Assembly (NCBI RefSeq): GCF_947381555.1
Contig: NZ_CANCWQ010000009.1
Coordinates: 1 to 64,000, forward strand
DNA length: 64,000 nucleotides
From: Limosilactobacillus pulli
GTDB lineage: Bacteria > Bacillota > Bacilli > Lactobacillales > Lactobacillaceae
Reading direction: 5' to 3'
Of the stretch, positions 7,311 to 15,949 are shown piece by piece (position 1 is the stretch's first letter; each line of letters begins with the position of its first letter). The position numbers were made by a program, and so were the translations under genes. The notes beneath the pieces are model-generated. The model was not told the DNA's origin. It worked only from the letters and a program-made list of their open reading frames with translations, and ran no database searches.

Positions 7311-8741
7311 ATGTTGTCTCTGTTTCGCAAAAAAGATGTTAATGTCTTGATCAATAATGCGTCACCACTAAAACGAACGCTCCGTACCTGGGACCTGACT
7401 TTTCTAGGAATTGGTGCCATTATTGGGACTGGAATCTTCGTTTTGACCGGTAAGGGGGCTCTTACAGCTGGACCGGCGCTTTCCGTCTCGTTTTTGATTG
7501 CGGCTATCTGCTGCGGCTTTGCCGGCCTATGTTACGCCGAATTTGCTTCTATGGCGCCGATTGCTGGTTCGGCCTATACCTATTCTTATATTGCCTTTGG
7601 TGAAATCATTGCCTTTATCATTGGCTGGGACTTGATTTTGGAATATGCGCTGAGTGCGGCTACGGTGGCGGTTGGCTGGTCGGGTTATTTTACCAGCCTG
7701 CTTGACAGTCTTGGCATTCATATTCCACAGGCTTTGGCTGCGGCAGCAGGGACGACGCCTGGTGTTACCAGTTACTTTAATTTACCGGCTTTTTTGGTTG
7801 TTTTGATCATTACCTGGATCATCTCAATGGGAATTACTCAAACCAAGCGCGTCAACGATACTATGGTTATCATCAAATTGGCCGTAATTATTCTTTTTAT
7901 TGCTTGCACCGTTTGGTTTATCAAGCCGCAAAACTGGCACCCGTTCAGCCCTTACGGATGGTATTCCCATCATAATGGAACGGCAACCGGGATTATTCCT
8001 GGGGCCTCAATCGTCTTCTTTTCTTTTATTGGGTTTGATTCCGTCTCATCCAGTGCCGAAGAGACGATCAATCCCAGCAAAACTTTGCCGCGAGGAATCT
8101 TGCTCTCACTGGTGGTTTCAACGATTTTGTATTTCTGCATGACTTTGACGATGACTGGGGTCGTTCGCTATCCGGTTTTCCAAAAATACATCAATGCACC
8201 GATTTTGGCCGTGCTTGCTAAAACGGGGCAAAACTGGCTTTCAATTATTGTTTCCATTGGTGCTATTTTAGGGATGACGACCGTGATTTTGGTGCAGCTA
8301 TATGGTCAGTCGCGAATCAGCTATTCAATGTCACGTGATGGTCTTTTTCCAAAGTTTTTTGGTCAAGTCGATCAAAAACATCAGACGCCTTTTAAGGGGA
8401 CCTGGTTCTTCGGCATTATTACCGCGCTTGGTGCTGGCCTGATCAACCTAAATATTCTTTCTGAGCTGGTCAATATTGGGACGCTAACGGCCTTTATCTT
8501 AGTTTCGGCTGGCATCTTAATTATGCGCTATACCCAGCCTGATCTGCATCGTGGCTTCAAGGCACCAGGCGTTCCGTTTACGCCGATCGTTTCGATTGCC
8601 TTTTGTCTGATGCTGGTGGCGGGGCTCAACTGGGAGACCTGGGTACGATTCTTTATCTGGCTGGCTTTAGGGCTGATATTTTACTTTAGCTATGGCCGAC
8701 GCCATTCGCACTTAAACGCAGTCAATCAAGGAGGAATTTAA
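7311..8741 (+). CDS. APC-superfamily amino acid permease (cationic amino acid transporter type)
   Basis: The 476-residue integral membrane protein has about 12 hydrophobic segments. The opening helix motif is FLGIGAIIGTGIFVLTG, the conserved GAGSAYTY-like sequence appears as PIAGSAYTYSYIAFGE, and SIVFFSFIGFDSVSSSAEE is the CAT-family signature in the middle. It should import an amino acid by proton symport or exchange; the substrate is not readable. ATG at 7311 is chosen because GAAGGGAG precedes it by seven bases. A TTG six bases earlier is less likely. The universal stress protein gene starts one base after the stop, so the two form an operon. Confidence 0.88.
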   Translation: MLSLFRKKDVNVLINNASPLKRTLRTWDLTFLGIGAIIGTGIFVLTGKGALTAGPALSVSFLIAAICCGFAGLCYAEFASMAPIAGSAYTYSYIAFGEIIAFIIGWDLILEYALSAATVAVGWSGYFTSLLDSLGIHIPQALAAAAGTTPGVTSYFNLPAFLVVLIITWIISMGITQTKRVNDTMVIIKLAVIILFIACTVWFIKPQNWHPFSPYGWYSHHNGTATGIIPGASIVFFSFIGFDSVSSSAEETINPSKTLPRGILLSLVVSTILYFCMTLTMTGVVRYPVFQKYINAPILAVLAKTGQNWLSIIVSIGAILGMTTVILVQLYGQSRISYSMSRDGLFPKFFGQVDQKHQTPFKGTWFFGIITALGAGLINLNILSELVNIGTLTAFILVSAGILIMRYTQPDLHRGFKAPGVPFTPIVSIAFCLMLVAGLNWETWVRFFIWLALGLIFYFSYGRRHSHLNAVNQGGI

Positions 8742-8742
8742 T

Positions 8743-9171
8743 ATGGTATATCAAAATATCCTGGTTGGCATCGATGGCTCAAAACGGGCCGATAAAGCTT
8801 TTGAAACAGCCATTGAGCTGGCCAAGGCTTTTAGGGCCAAGCTCTATTTGGTTTGGGTCGTCAATCGTGATCGGGGGATGGATTCTTCGTTTGGGGTCAA
8901 TGAAGACTTTTACCAAGACTTTGCCGTTCGAACCAGAAAAAAACTGCAACCATACTTGAAAAAAGCACTGGATAAGGGAACCAATGCCAGTGCAGAGGTG
9001 GTCGTTGGTAGTATCAAGACCATTTTAGCCTATGATTATCCCAAACAACATGATATCGACTTAATCGTTCTTGGCAGCACAGGAATTAATGCGGTTGAAA
9101 AGATGCTGCAAGGATCGCATACCGATTATGTTGTTCGTCATGCTGATGTGGACGTGCTGGTAGTCAAATAG
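8743..9171 (+). CDS. Universal stress protein, UspA family
   Basis: The 142-residue single-domain protein begins YQNILVGIDGSKRADKAFE and ends with the ATP-binding signature GSTGINAVEKMLQGS, which fits G-x2-G-x9-G-S. It belongs to the ATP-binding class of Usp proteins. It is cytoplasmic and probably modulates stress responses or its co-transcribed transporter. Its start lies one base behind the permease stop with a GGAGG site inside the permease's last codons, indicating translational coupling. Pairing of Usp proteins with amino-acid permeases is a recurring bacterial arrangement, consistent with energy-dependent control of uptake (inference). Confidence 0.9.
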   Translation: MVYQNILVGIDGSKRADKAFETAIELAKAFRAKLYLVWVVNRDRGMDSSFGVNEDFYQDFAVRTRKKLQPYLKKALDKGTNASAEVVVGSIKTILAYDYPKQHDIDLIVLGSTGINAVEKMLQGSHTDYVVRHADVDVLVVK

Positions 9172-9210
9172 TTAATCATTCATCAAAGTTATCATAAGGA
9201 GGAAATTTTT

Positions 9211-10389
9211 ATGAGTAAAATCGCATCGTTGGTCCCAGAAAGTCTCAAGTCATCCAAGCCGTCATTAATTCGGGTACTTAACAACAAGTACGGCAGTGAT
9301 CCAGAAATGGTCAATCTGACGGTCGGCGAACCGGATTTTAAAACGGCCGACCATGTTAAGCTGGCAGCAATTAAAAGCATCCTTGATGATCATACGCACT
9401 ACCCTCACAACTGGGGGACGCCGGGGCTGCGCAATGCGATCAGTCAATATCTGGCCCGCCATTTTGATCTTCACTATGATCCAGAAGGCGAAATCTTCGT
9501 TACGGAAGGGGCTAGCGGGGCGATCAGTACGATTATCAATGGCTTGTGTGAGCCAGGTGATGTCGTGTTGATTCCGTGCCCGGCCTACACGCTTTATCGA
9601 ATCAATGCCGAGCTGTGCAATGCACAAGCTGTTGAGCTTGAAACGTCAGCCCCAGACTTTAAGATAACGCCACAACTGCTTAAAGAAGCACTCGACAAGT
9701 ATGGTGACAAAGTCAAAGTATTGGTACTCAACTATCCGGTCAATCCAACCGGCGTTACCTATACGCCAGATGAGCTGCGGGCCTTGGCAGACCTGCTTAA
9801 AAACTATAACGTTGCCATCTTGGATGATGAGATTTATGCTGATCTGCTTTATGAAAGCGAGCATCTTTCAATGGCCAAGCTGTTGCTGGATCAGACGCTC
9901 TACGTCAATGGTGTATCCAAGAATGCGGCCATGACCGGTTGGCGCGTTGGCTATATTTGCGGCCCACGTGACGTTTTAAAGGCTTTAGCCAAGGTTCACC
10001 AAGCAGCGATTTCCACCAATGCTACGATGAATATGGATGCTGCCCAAGAAGCTTTGCTGCATGGTGATGAAGATACGGCCAAAATGAAGGCTGAATACGA
10101 TCGCCGACGCAAATTTTTAATGGCGGCAATGGATAAGATTGGTTTTGAATACACCAAGCCAAAAGGGGCCTTTTATCTATGGGTTAAGATTCCAGACGGC
10201 TTTGATGGCGATTCGATGGCTTATGCCGAACATCTGGCAGAAAAAGCCAAGGTTGCGGTTGTTCCCGCAGCAGCCTTTACCAAATTACCCGTCCGCTATT
10301 TTAGAATCTCTTATGCGGCTTCAATGGAAAAGCTACAAAAAGCAGTCGATGGTCTGGCGAAGGTGTTTGCCCAAGATCAGGCTGACTAG
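9211..10389 (+). CDS. Class I/II pyridoxal-phosphate aminotransferase
   Basis: The 392-residue enzyme has the fold-type I aminotransferase features: VNLTVGEPDF near residue 34, NYPVNPTGV for substrate and cofactor binding, DDEIYADL with the PLP-pyridine Asp, and the Schiff-base lysine Lys237 in VSKNAAMTGWRVGY. Lactobacillary relatives are annotated as aromatic, aspartate or N-acetyl-diaminopimelate aminotransferases, so the amino donor is not certain. It would work in cytosolic amino-acid transamination. The gene begins 39 bases after the stress protein gene with AAGGAGG, and probably ends the permease operon, before the terminator at 10418. Confidence 0.9.
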   Translation: MSKIASLVPESLKSSKPSLIRVLNNKYGSDPEMVNLTVGEPDFKTADHVKLAAIKSILDDHTHYPHNWGTPGLRNAISQYLARHFDLHYDPEGEIFVTEGASGAISTIINGLCEPGDVVLIPCPAYTLYRINAELCNAQAVELETSAPDFKITPQLLKEALDKYGDKVKVLVLNYPVNPTGVTYTPDELRALADLLKNYNVAILDDEIYADLLYESEHLSMAKLLLDQTLYVNGVSKNAAMTGWRVGYICGPRDVLKALAKVHQAAISTNATMNMDAAQEALLHGDEDTAKMKAEYDRRRKFLMAAMDKIGFEYTKPKGAFYLWVKIPDGFDGDSMAYAEHLAEKAKVAVVPAAAFTKLPVRYFRISYAASMEKLQKAVDGLAKVFAQDQAD

Positions 10390-10417
10390 ACCACAATATC
10401 AATCGTAAAAATATCAG

Positions 10418-10459
10418 CAGTGCAATGTTTTGATTTGAGCAAGACATAGCACTGTTTTT
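10418..10459 (+). terminator. Terminator behind the aminotransferase gene
   Basis: CAGTGCAATG and CATAGCACTG form an interrupted stem, followed by TTTTTGTTTT. Confidence 0.75.
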
Positions 10460-10557
10460 GTTTTGATGGTTTTAATGCTTTTTAAAATTGCGGGGTCTAA
10501 ACTATCAATGAATGTTCTATAATAAAAAACAATTCTGACATTATTTTAGGAAAAGAG

Positions 10558-11343
10558 ATGACGGGAGTGGGATTTGTTCTTTTGATGATTGGTATTGGTG
10601 TTTTGGCAGGCATCATTAGCGCGGCAGCCGGGTTGGCGTCTTTGGTGACCTATCCTTCACTATTGGCGATGGGCTTGCCGCCAGTGACGGCTAACGTAAC
10701 CAGTGCCTTTTCAACGATTACCAGTGGCTACAGTTCACTGGCAGCATCAACTAAAGAGCTGCGAGGCCATCAAAAACAGGTCAAATTGGTTTTACCACTG
10801 GTATTGGTTGGATCAGTGCTCGGAGCATGGCTTTTGTTTGCCTTACCGGGAACCTGGTTTAAGTATCTGGTACCGATCTGTATTGGGATTGGCGGGATTA
10901 TTCTGCTGTTTCCGCACCAACCCAAGCAGGCACAGTCAACCATGTCAGCCAACAGCAAGATGTTTGGCAAGTCATTGGTACAGCGCGGTTTTAATATGCT
11001 GTGGATCTTTTTGATCGGGGTTTATGCTGGCTACTTTAATGCCGGGGCAGGTGTCTTGTGCTTGACGCTGTTGACGATTATTAATCGGCAAGAAAGCTTT
11101 GCTATCAACAACGCCTTAAAAAACGTAGCAATGACGGCCACCAATACGACGGCTTGGATCGTATTTGCTCTGGAAACACCGATTCGCTGGCATTACGTTT
11201 TGCCATTGATGATTGGCAACATCATTGGCGGCATTTTAGGGCCAATCATCGTTCGTCACCTGCCAGGCCGCCTGATGCAGGTTTTAGTTGGGATTGGAGC
11301 CTTGATTTTGGCAGCTTCATTGACGATTCGCAATTTTTCATAA
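10558..11343 (+). CDS. TSUP (TauE/SafE, DUF81) family transporter
   Basis: The 261-residue, highly hydrophobic protein has about eight membrane helices and the duplicated family pattern. Its first half has GIISAAAGLASLVTYPSL with NVTSAFSTITSGYSS. Its second half has GVYAGYFNAGAGVLCLTLLT with NNALKNVAMTATN. TSUP members export sulfite, sulfoacetate and related anions or import sulfur compounds; the substrate here is unknown. The ATG has a weak AGGAAAAG site. The gene lies between two terminators, so it is probably transcribed alone. Confidence 0.85.
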   Translation: MTGVGFVLLMIGIGVLAGIISAAAGLASLVTYPSLLAMGLPPVTANVTSAFSTITSGYSSLAASTKELRGHQKQVKLVLPLVLVGSVLGAWLLFALPGTWFKYLVPICIGIGGIILLFPHQPKQAQSTMSANSKMFGKSLVQRGFNMLWIFLIGVYAGYFNAGAGVLCLTLLTIINRQESFAINNALKNVAMTATNTTAWIVFALETPIRWHYVLPLMIGNIIGGILGPIIVRHLPGRLMQVLVGIGALILAASLTIRNFS

Positions 11344-11370
11344 GGCTGGGAATAAAGTCTCAAAACAGAA

Positions 11371-11418
11371 AAATGGTTGAAGATTGCGTTACTTAAAGCG
11401 TTGATCTTCAGCCATTTC
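11371..11418 (+). terminator. Hairpin terminator behind the TSUP gene
   Basis: AAATGGTTGAAGAT pairs with ATCTTCAGCCATTT around a loop of about 20 bases. The 3' flank is only moderately T-rich. The preceding GGCTGGGAATAAAGTCTC resembles dispersed intergenic repeats of lactobacilli. Confidence 0.6.
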
Positions 11419-11554
11419 TATTATTAAAGTTGTTTTATTTTGTTTAGAAGAATTAGTTTTTTTCACTCTATTTTTATTGTTCCAAAACCGGTTAAAAATG
11501 GTAGATTAGGGATAATCAGATCAAAGGGGATGGCCCGATGGCAAAAATCAAGCA

Positions 11555-12997
11555 GTGTTTAATTTTGCTGATCAGTGGCTGGAAATTTTGATCAAAGCCC
11601 AGTTGCCAAATGCGGCAATAATGGACGATGAATTTGAATGGCAGTGCCAGGACCTGCATTTTGATCAGCCAACGATCGATCTTGACGATGCCTTTCCAAT
11701 TGAGCGGCCACTGACCTCTTTGGAAGGTTTTAAAAAAATTATTGAAAAAATCAATGATCAAGTAATGCTGGGCCATGCCATCTATTGGCAATGGCAATAC
11801 TGGCAAGATCACCCAGCAGATTCTCAAAAAGCGTGGCTGGTCCTGGCCTTGCAGCGGCTGAAAAAATTGGCCATAGGCAGTGTTGATTCGCCATTCGTTT
11901 TTCATGGCGTGATCGCACACATGGAACTGATCTCAAAAACCAGCGAAGATACCAAAGCTGTTGTCCAATGGCTCAAAATCGGTCGCAATGGCAAGGCTGC
12001 TTTGCAGATTATGGATGATCAATATGAGACGCTGGTCAAACAAAAGGAGAATTTAAAGGGATTTCAGCTGAACGTCTTTTTGGAACAGCTGGCTGATTAT
12101 TTTAGACAGCACCATTCATTTAAATCAAGCAATGTTGAAAACGAATGGCAATTGACTTTAGTCGCAACGGATGGGCGAAAGTATCAGACACGCGGCTACT
12201 GGCTGACGGATACCGAATTGGGTGAATTGTCCCAAAAATTACGTGGAATCTGGCCAGGAGATGCTAAATTGTGGTTGTTTGATGGGTTGGTACATGCTGA
12301 AAAAATCAACCAATTGACGATTCGCTATCATCGTCAGGCTAAGCTTTATCAAATGGATGCTGGGCCGTTTTATCTTGACTATCACGAAAAAATTACGCTT
12401 GATCGCAACAATCAGGAGCTGATCTACCAAAAATGGCTCAGTGACAGCTGTAAAATGGAGTATCGCTATCACATTACCGAAGCCATCGATGCTTTATTAG
12501 ACGAATTGCAGACGCCAAGCTTTTTGGCATACGTCAATGGTAACGCTGATGACGTGGTGTATGACCCTGATGATCAGCGCAGCTATTCAATTGAAATCCA
12601 GAGCGCTGATAATCAAACGCGGATCATCAATGGTTCATTTGACAAGCAGGGACTGCCGGTTGATTTTCCCAAACTGGCTATGCAGATCGAGGAATTTTTG
12701 GAGCTTTACGATGGCAATGAGCTGCTTGATCCAGCTCTGTATCATCACCAATGGCGCCGGCCTGGTCAATATATTTACTGTGACGTCTCGTTTGAAGATG
12801 GTGGCCGTACCTATTGTTATCGTACCGAAGACGAGCAATTAGCAGAAGGCGATCTGGTCAGTGTTCCCGTCGGTCATGACAATCATCCAGCAGTTGGGCG
12901 GATTGAACGAATCCAAATTGTGGACCGTAAACACGTACCCTATCCGCTGAAAAAAACCAAGCTGATCATTTGCCAATATCAATCAGACGCCGAGTGA
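11555..12997 (+). CDS. Unknown 480-residue protein, start possibly disrupted
   Basis: I do not recognise this acidic, soluble protein. The last 70 residues (VSFEDGGRTYCYRTEDEQLA, VGDLVSVPVG-like GDLVSVPVGHDNH, then VPYPLKKTKLI) form a small beta domain seen at the ends of several Firmicutes hypotheticals. No signal peptide or membrane segment is visible. The start is problematic. GTG 11555 lacks a binding site, while AAAGGGG stands correctly before an ATG at 11538 whose frame (MAKIKQ) closes after 18 codons. One inserted base near 11553 would join MAKIKQ to FNFADQW, so either the gene carries a 5' frameshift or initiation is weak. Confidence 0.6.
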   Translation: MFNFADQWLEILIKAQLPNAAIMDDEFEWQCQDLHFDQPTIDLDDAFPIERPLTSLEGFKKIIEKINDQVMLGHAIYWQWQYWQDHPADSQKAWLVLALQRLKKLAIGSVDSPFVFHGVIAHMELISKTSEDTKAVVQWLKIGRNGKAALQIMDDQYETLVKQKENLKGFQLNVFLEQLADYFRQHHSFKSSNVENEWQLTLVATDGRKYQTRGYWLTDTELGELSQKLRGIWPGDAKLWLFDGLVHAEKINQLTIRYHRQAKLYQMDAGPFYLDYHEKITLDRNNQELIYQKWLSDSCKMEYRYHITEAIDALLDELQTPSFLAYVNGNADDVVYDPDDQRSYSIEIQSADNQTRIINGSFDKQGLPVDFPKLAMQIEEFLELYDGNELLDPALYHHQWRRPGQYIYCDVSFEDGGRTYCYRTEDEQLAEGDLVSVPVGHDNHPAVGRIERIQIVDRKHVPYPLKKTKLIICQYQSDAE

Positions 12998-13050
12998 CTA
13001 AGCGAATCAATTAATAACTCAGTACAATAATTTAGATTAAGACACTTTAA

Positions 13051-13076
13051 CCCATCGGCTGCTGGCGATGGGTTTT
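13051..13076 (+). terminator. Terminator behind the unknown protein gene
   Basis: CCCATCG and CGATGGG flank an eight-base loop and are followed by TTTT. The rest of the 208-base gap shows no gene. Confidence 0.75.
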
Positions 13077-13205
13077 AGATTTGGCTGAAATGACCAGTAA
13101 ATACACATGACATGATCGAACAGCACTAAAATACTATTAGAGAGAATCTTTTCAGGTCAAAAACCTTGTTATCGTTTGGAATTATGTACTGAAAGGGTGA
13201 TTAGA

Positions 13206-14465
13206 TTGAAGTTTAACAAGCAGCAATGGGAATGGATCTTTTATGACTGGGCTAATTCCGGCTATGCCATGCTGGTTACGACCGCAGTCTTTCCCATCTA
13301 CTTTAAAGCCGTTGCCTTAAAAGGCGGCATTTCATCGGCTGATTCGACAGCCTACTGGGGCTATGCCAACAGCTTTAGTACCTTAATCATTGCCGTGTTG
13401 GCACCGCTATTGGGAGCTTTGGCCGATTATCCGCATGCTAAACGACGCTGGCTGAACGTATTTACTTGGCTGGGGATCGTAACAGCTGTCATCTTAGGTG
13501 TTTTGCCAGCCAGTGGCACGCTGGCCTGGTTGTGGCTGATCATCGTTTACGTGATTTCCAACATGGGCTATTCTGGCAGCAATCTTTTCTAAGACAGCTT
13601 CTTAACGGACGTGGCCGATGATGAGCAGATGGATGAAGTATCTTCAGCCGGCTTTGGCTTTGGCTATCTTGGTGGTGTGCTTTCCTTTGCGATCTTTTTA
13701 GCCGCCGAGTTGACGAATGGCTTTGGCATGATGGATGGCAATGGTGTGGCGCGTTTTAGTTTTTGGCTTTCGGCGATCTGGTGGCTGTTGTTTGCCTGGC
13801 CATTGATGAAAAACGGTCGGCAGCGCTATGGCGTTCCTGATACCAAAAATCGTATTGCCAACAGCTGGCAGCGTGTGATCAAGACCTTGCGGCACATTAA
13901 CCACTATAAGCAGGCCTTTTGGTTTTTGGTAGCCTATTTTTTCTTTATTGATGGCGTTGATACGATCGTAACCATAGCAACGGTCATTGGTGAGGATCTG
14001 GGTATCAAGACGACCACGTTGATGGTAGTCATGCTGGCAGTACAGCTGATTGCAGCACCTTTTTCAAAGTTTTATGCCTAGCTGGCTAAAAAGGCATCGA
14101 CACGCAAAGCCTTATTGTTAAGCATCGTCGTGTATATGTTTATCTGTCTGTATGCGTTGAAATTATAGACGGCAGCTGATTTTTGGATTCTGGCTATTTT
14201 AGTTGGGACCAGCCAGGGTGGCATTCAAGCTTTGAGTCGCTCTTATTTTGGTCGGCTGATTCCTAAAGCCGACAGCAGCGAGTTTTTCGGTTTTTATAAC
14301 ATTTTGGGCAAGTTTTCGGCGATTCTGGGACCGGTTTTGGTTGGGCTGGCAACGCAATGGACCGGCAACTTGCGCTGGGGAATCTTTTCTTTGGTAATTC
14401 TTTTCGTGATCGGTCTGGTTATCTTCTTGATTCTGCCGCGCCTGAACGATGTCAAACCAGAATAG
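13206..14465 (+). pseudogene. UMF1-family (Atg22-like) MFS transporter with three in-frame stops
   Basis: A 419-codon frame runs from a TTG at 13206 (AAAGGGTGA before it) to a TAG near 14465 and reads throughout as an MFS permease of the UMF1 type: WIFYDWANSGYAMLV at the start, TDVADDEQMDEVSSAGFGFG in the middle, and SQGGIQALSRSYFGRLIP late. It is broken by TAA at 13590, TAG at 14079 and TAG at 14166, all in the same frame and with no frameshift. Each is one substitution from a sense codon; the first probably replaced the Tyr of a LFYDSFL motif. The protein is surely not made at full length. Residual reading blocks are intact, so decay is recent. Confidence 0.88.
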
Positions 14466-14539
14466 GCAGAGTTAAAGATCAGACCAAACGGCTTGACTGC
14501 TGACTTGCGTGAAGCGCGATTCTTCGCTATACTACCAGT

Positions 14540-14613
14540 GCCGTCTTAGCTCAGATAGGTAGAGCACATCCATGGTAAGGATGAGGTCGGCGGTTCAAAT
14601 CCGCTAGACGGCT
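14540..14613 (+). tRNA. tRNA-Thr, anticodon GGT
   Basis: The cloverleaf is complete: acceptor GCCGTCT/AGACGGC, anticodon stem CATCC/GGATG with loop ATGGTAA, and T arm GGCGG/CCGCT with TTCAAAT. Positions 34-36 read GGT, so it is threonine, reading ACC and ACU. CCA is not encoded. It stands alone with its own terminator. Confidence 0.95.
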
Positions 14614-14637
14614 CTATAAAACAGGCAGTAATTTAGA

Positions 14638-14671
14638 AAGGCTTTCTGCAGCTTGGCAGAAGGCTTTTTTT
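14638..14671 (+). terminator. Terminator of tRNA-Thr(GGT)
   Basis: AAGGCTTTCTGC pairs with GGCAGAAGGCTT around a short loop, followed by a run of Ts. Confidence 0.82.
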
Positions 14672-14745
14672 GATGAAGCCAATCATTGTTTTTGGTAAGA
14701 TAAAAATATAGTTTTGTTTTTGAACATTGAAGAAAGGGGAAAGAC

Positions 14746-15909
14746 ATGAGTTTTATTGCCACTTTGGCGGGAATCCTTTTAGTCACGCAGCTTGTTTCAC
14801 ACTTGTTTGTACGGTGGGGCATTCCCGATGTCATTGGGCAGATCTTAGTCGGGGTCGTGGCAGGACCGGCCATGCTGAATTGGGTTCACCAAACGGAAAT
14901 GATCAATGAATTCCAAGAAATCGGCGTGATCATTCTGATGTTTATCGCCGGTTTGGAAAGTGATCTGAACCTGCTGAAAAAGTACCTTAAGCCAGCAGTT
15001 GTCGTGGCCTTGATGGGGATGATTCTGCCAGTCGTGGTCATGGGATTTGCATCAGACTTGTTCGGGATGCAGTGGTTTGAATCATTGTTTGTTGGCGTGA
15101 TTTTTTCAGCCACCTCTGTCAGCATCTCAGTGGCCGTCTTACGTGAGTATCGCCAGTTAGACAGTAAAGAAGGGGCCACGATTCTTGGCGCGGCGGTTGC
15201 CGATGATATTGGTGGCGTGATTGCACTGAGCATCTTGATCAGCATGATGCGCGGTCAGGGATTCGATGGCGAGCAGCATATGAGTCTGGGGCTGACGATC
15301 TTTTTGCAGCTGCTGTTTTTTATTGGCACCTACCTGCTGGTTAAGTTTTTAGCGCCCTATCTGATGCATGCCAGTCAACGCATGCTGACAATCGCGGCCC
15401 CTGCAGTAGCGGCAATGATCATCTGTCTGACGATGGCCGCGCTGGCTGATAAGGTTGGCTTGAGTGGCGCTGTGGGAGCATTCTTTGCTGGAATCGCGAT
15501 CGGTAATACCAAGACCAGCGAAGTTGTCAACCAGAGTTTCGTACCACTTGGCTATGCCCTATTTATTCCGGTATTTTTCGTAAATGTCGGCTTGAGCATG
15601 CGGCTGGATCATTTTGTCGATTCATTACTGTTTATCATCGTCATGACGATTCTGGCTTGTTTGACTAAGCTGATTGGCTGTGGTGGTGGTGCTAAGCTGA
15701 TGGGCTTTGACTTTAACAGCAGCTACGTGATCGGCAGTGGGATGGTTGCCCGGGGCGAAATGGCCTTGATTACGGCTCAGATTGGCTATGAAGCTCATCT
15801 GCTTTCGGAAAAGTACTATTCAGATGTGATTACAGTCATCGTTTTGGCAACGATTTTAGCACCATTCATCTTGAAAAACGCGCTTCAAAAAACTAAACAG
15901 ACAGCATAA
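14746..15909 (+). CDS. napA: NapA-type cation:proton antiporter (CPA2 family)
   Basis: The 387-residue membrane protein has about 12-13 hydrophobic segments. It carries the CPA2 hallmark of two adjacent ion-binding aspartates, Asp153-Asp154, in GAAVADDIGGVIALS. Other family features are GQILVGVVAGPAML, GVIILMFIAGLESDL and MVARGEMALITAQIG. It should exchange Na+ or K+ for protons, helping pH and salt homeostasis. No C-terminal TrkA-N domain is attached, unlike Kef channels. The ATG follows AAAGGGGAAAG. It is a single gene that ends at a terminator shared with the converging helD. Confidence 0.9.
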   Translation: MSFIATLAGILLVTQLVSHLFVRWGIPDVIGQILVGVVAGPAMLNWVHQTEMINEFQEIGVIILMFIAGLESDLNLLKKYLKPAVVVALMGMILPVVVMGFASDLFGMQWFESLFVGVIFSATSVSISVAVLREYRQLDSKEGATILGAAVADDIGGVIALSILISMMRGQGFDGEQHMSLGLTIFLQLLFFIGTYLLVKFLAPYLMHASQRMLTIAAPAVAAMIICLTMAALADKVGLSGAVGAFFAGIAIGNTKTSEVVNQSFVPLGYALFIPVFFVNVGLSMRLDHFVDSLLFIIVMTILACLTKLIGCGGGAKLMGFDFNSSYVIGSGMVARGEMALITAQIGYEAHLLSEKYYSDVITVIVLATILAPFILKNALQKTKQTA

Positions 15910-15942
15910 AAAAGTCCTCGTGCAATCACACGGGGACTTTTG
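15907..15942 (+). terminator. Bidirectional terminator between napA and helD
   Basis: AAAAAGTCCTCGTG and CACGGGGACTTTT pair around a short loop, with A- and T-runs on opposite sides. Confidence 0.88.
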
Positions 15943-15949
15943 CTATTGT

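Noticed and set aside
11343..11420. Possible mobile repeat (MITE-like) behind the TSUP gene
   Set aside because: The hairpin is plausible as a terminator, and no second copy or target duplication is visible in this window.
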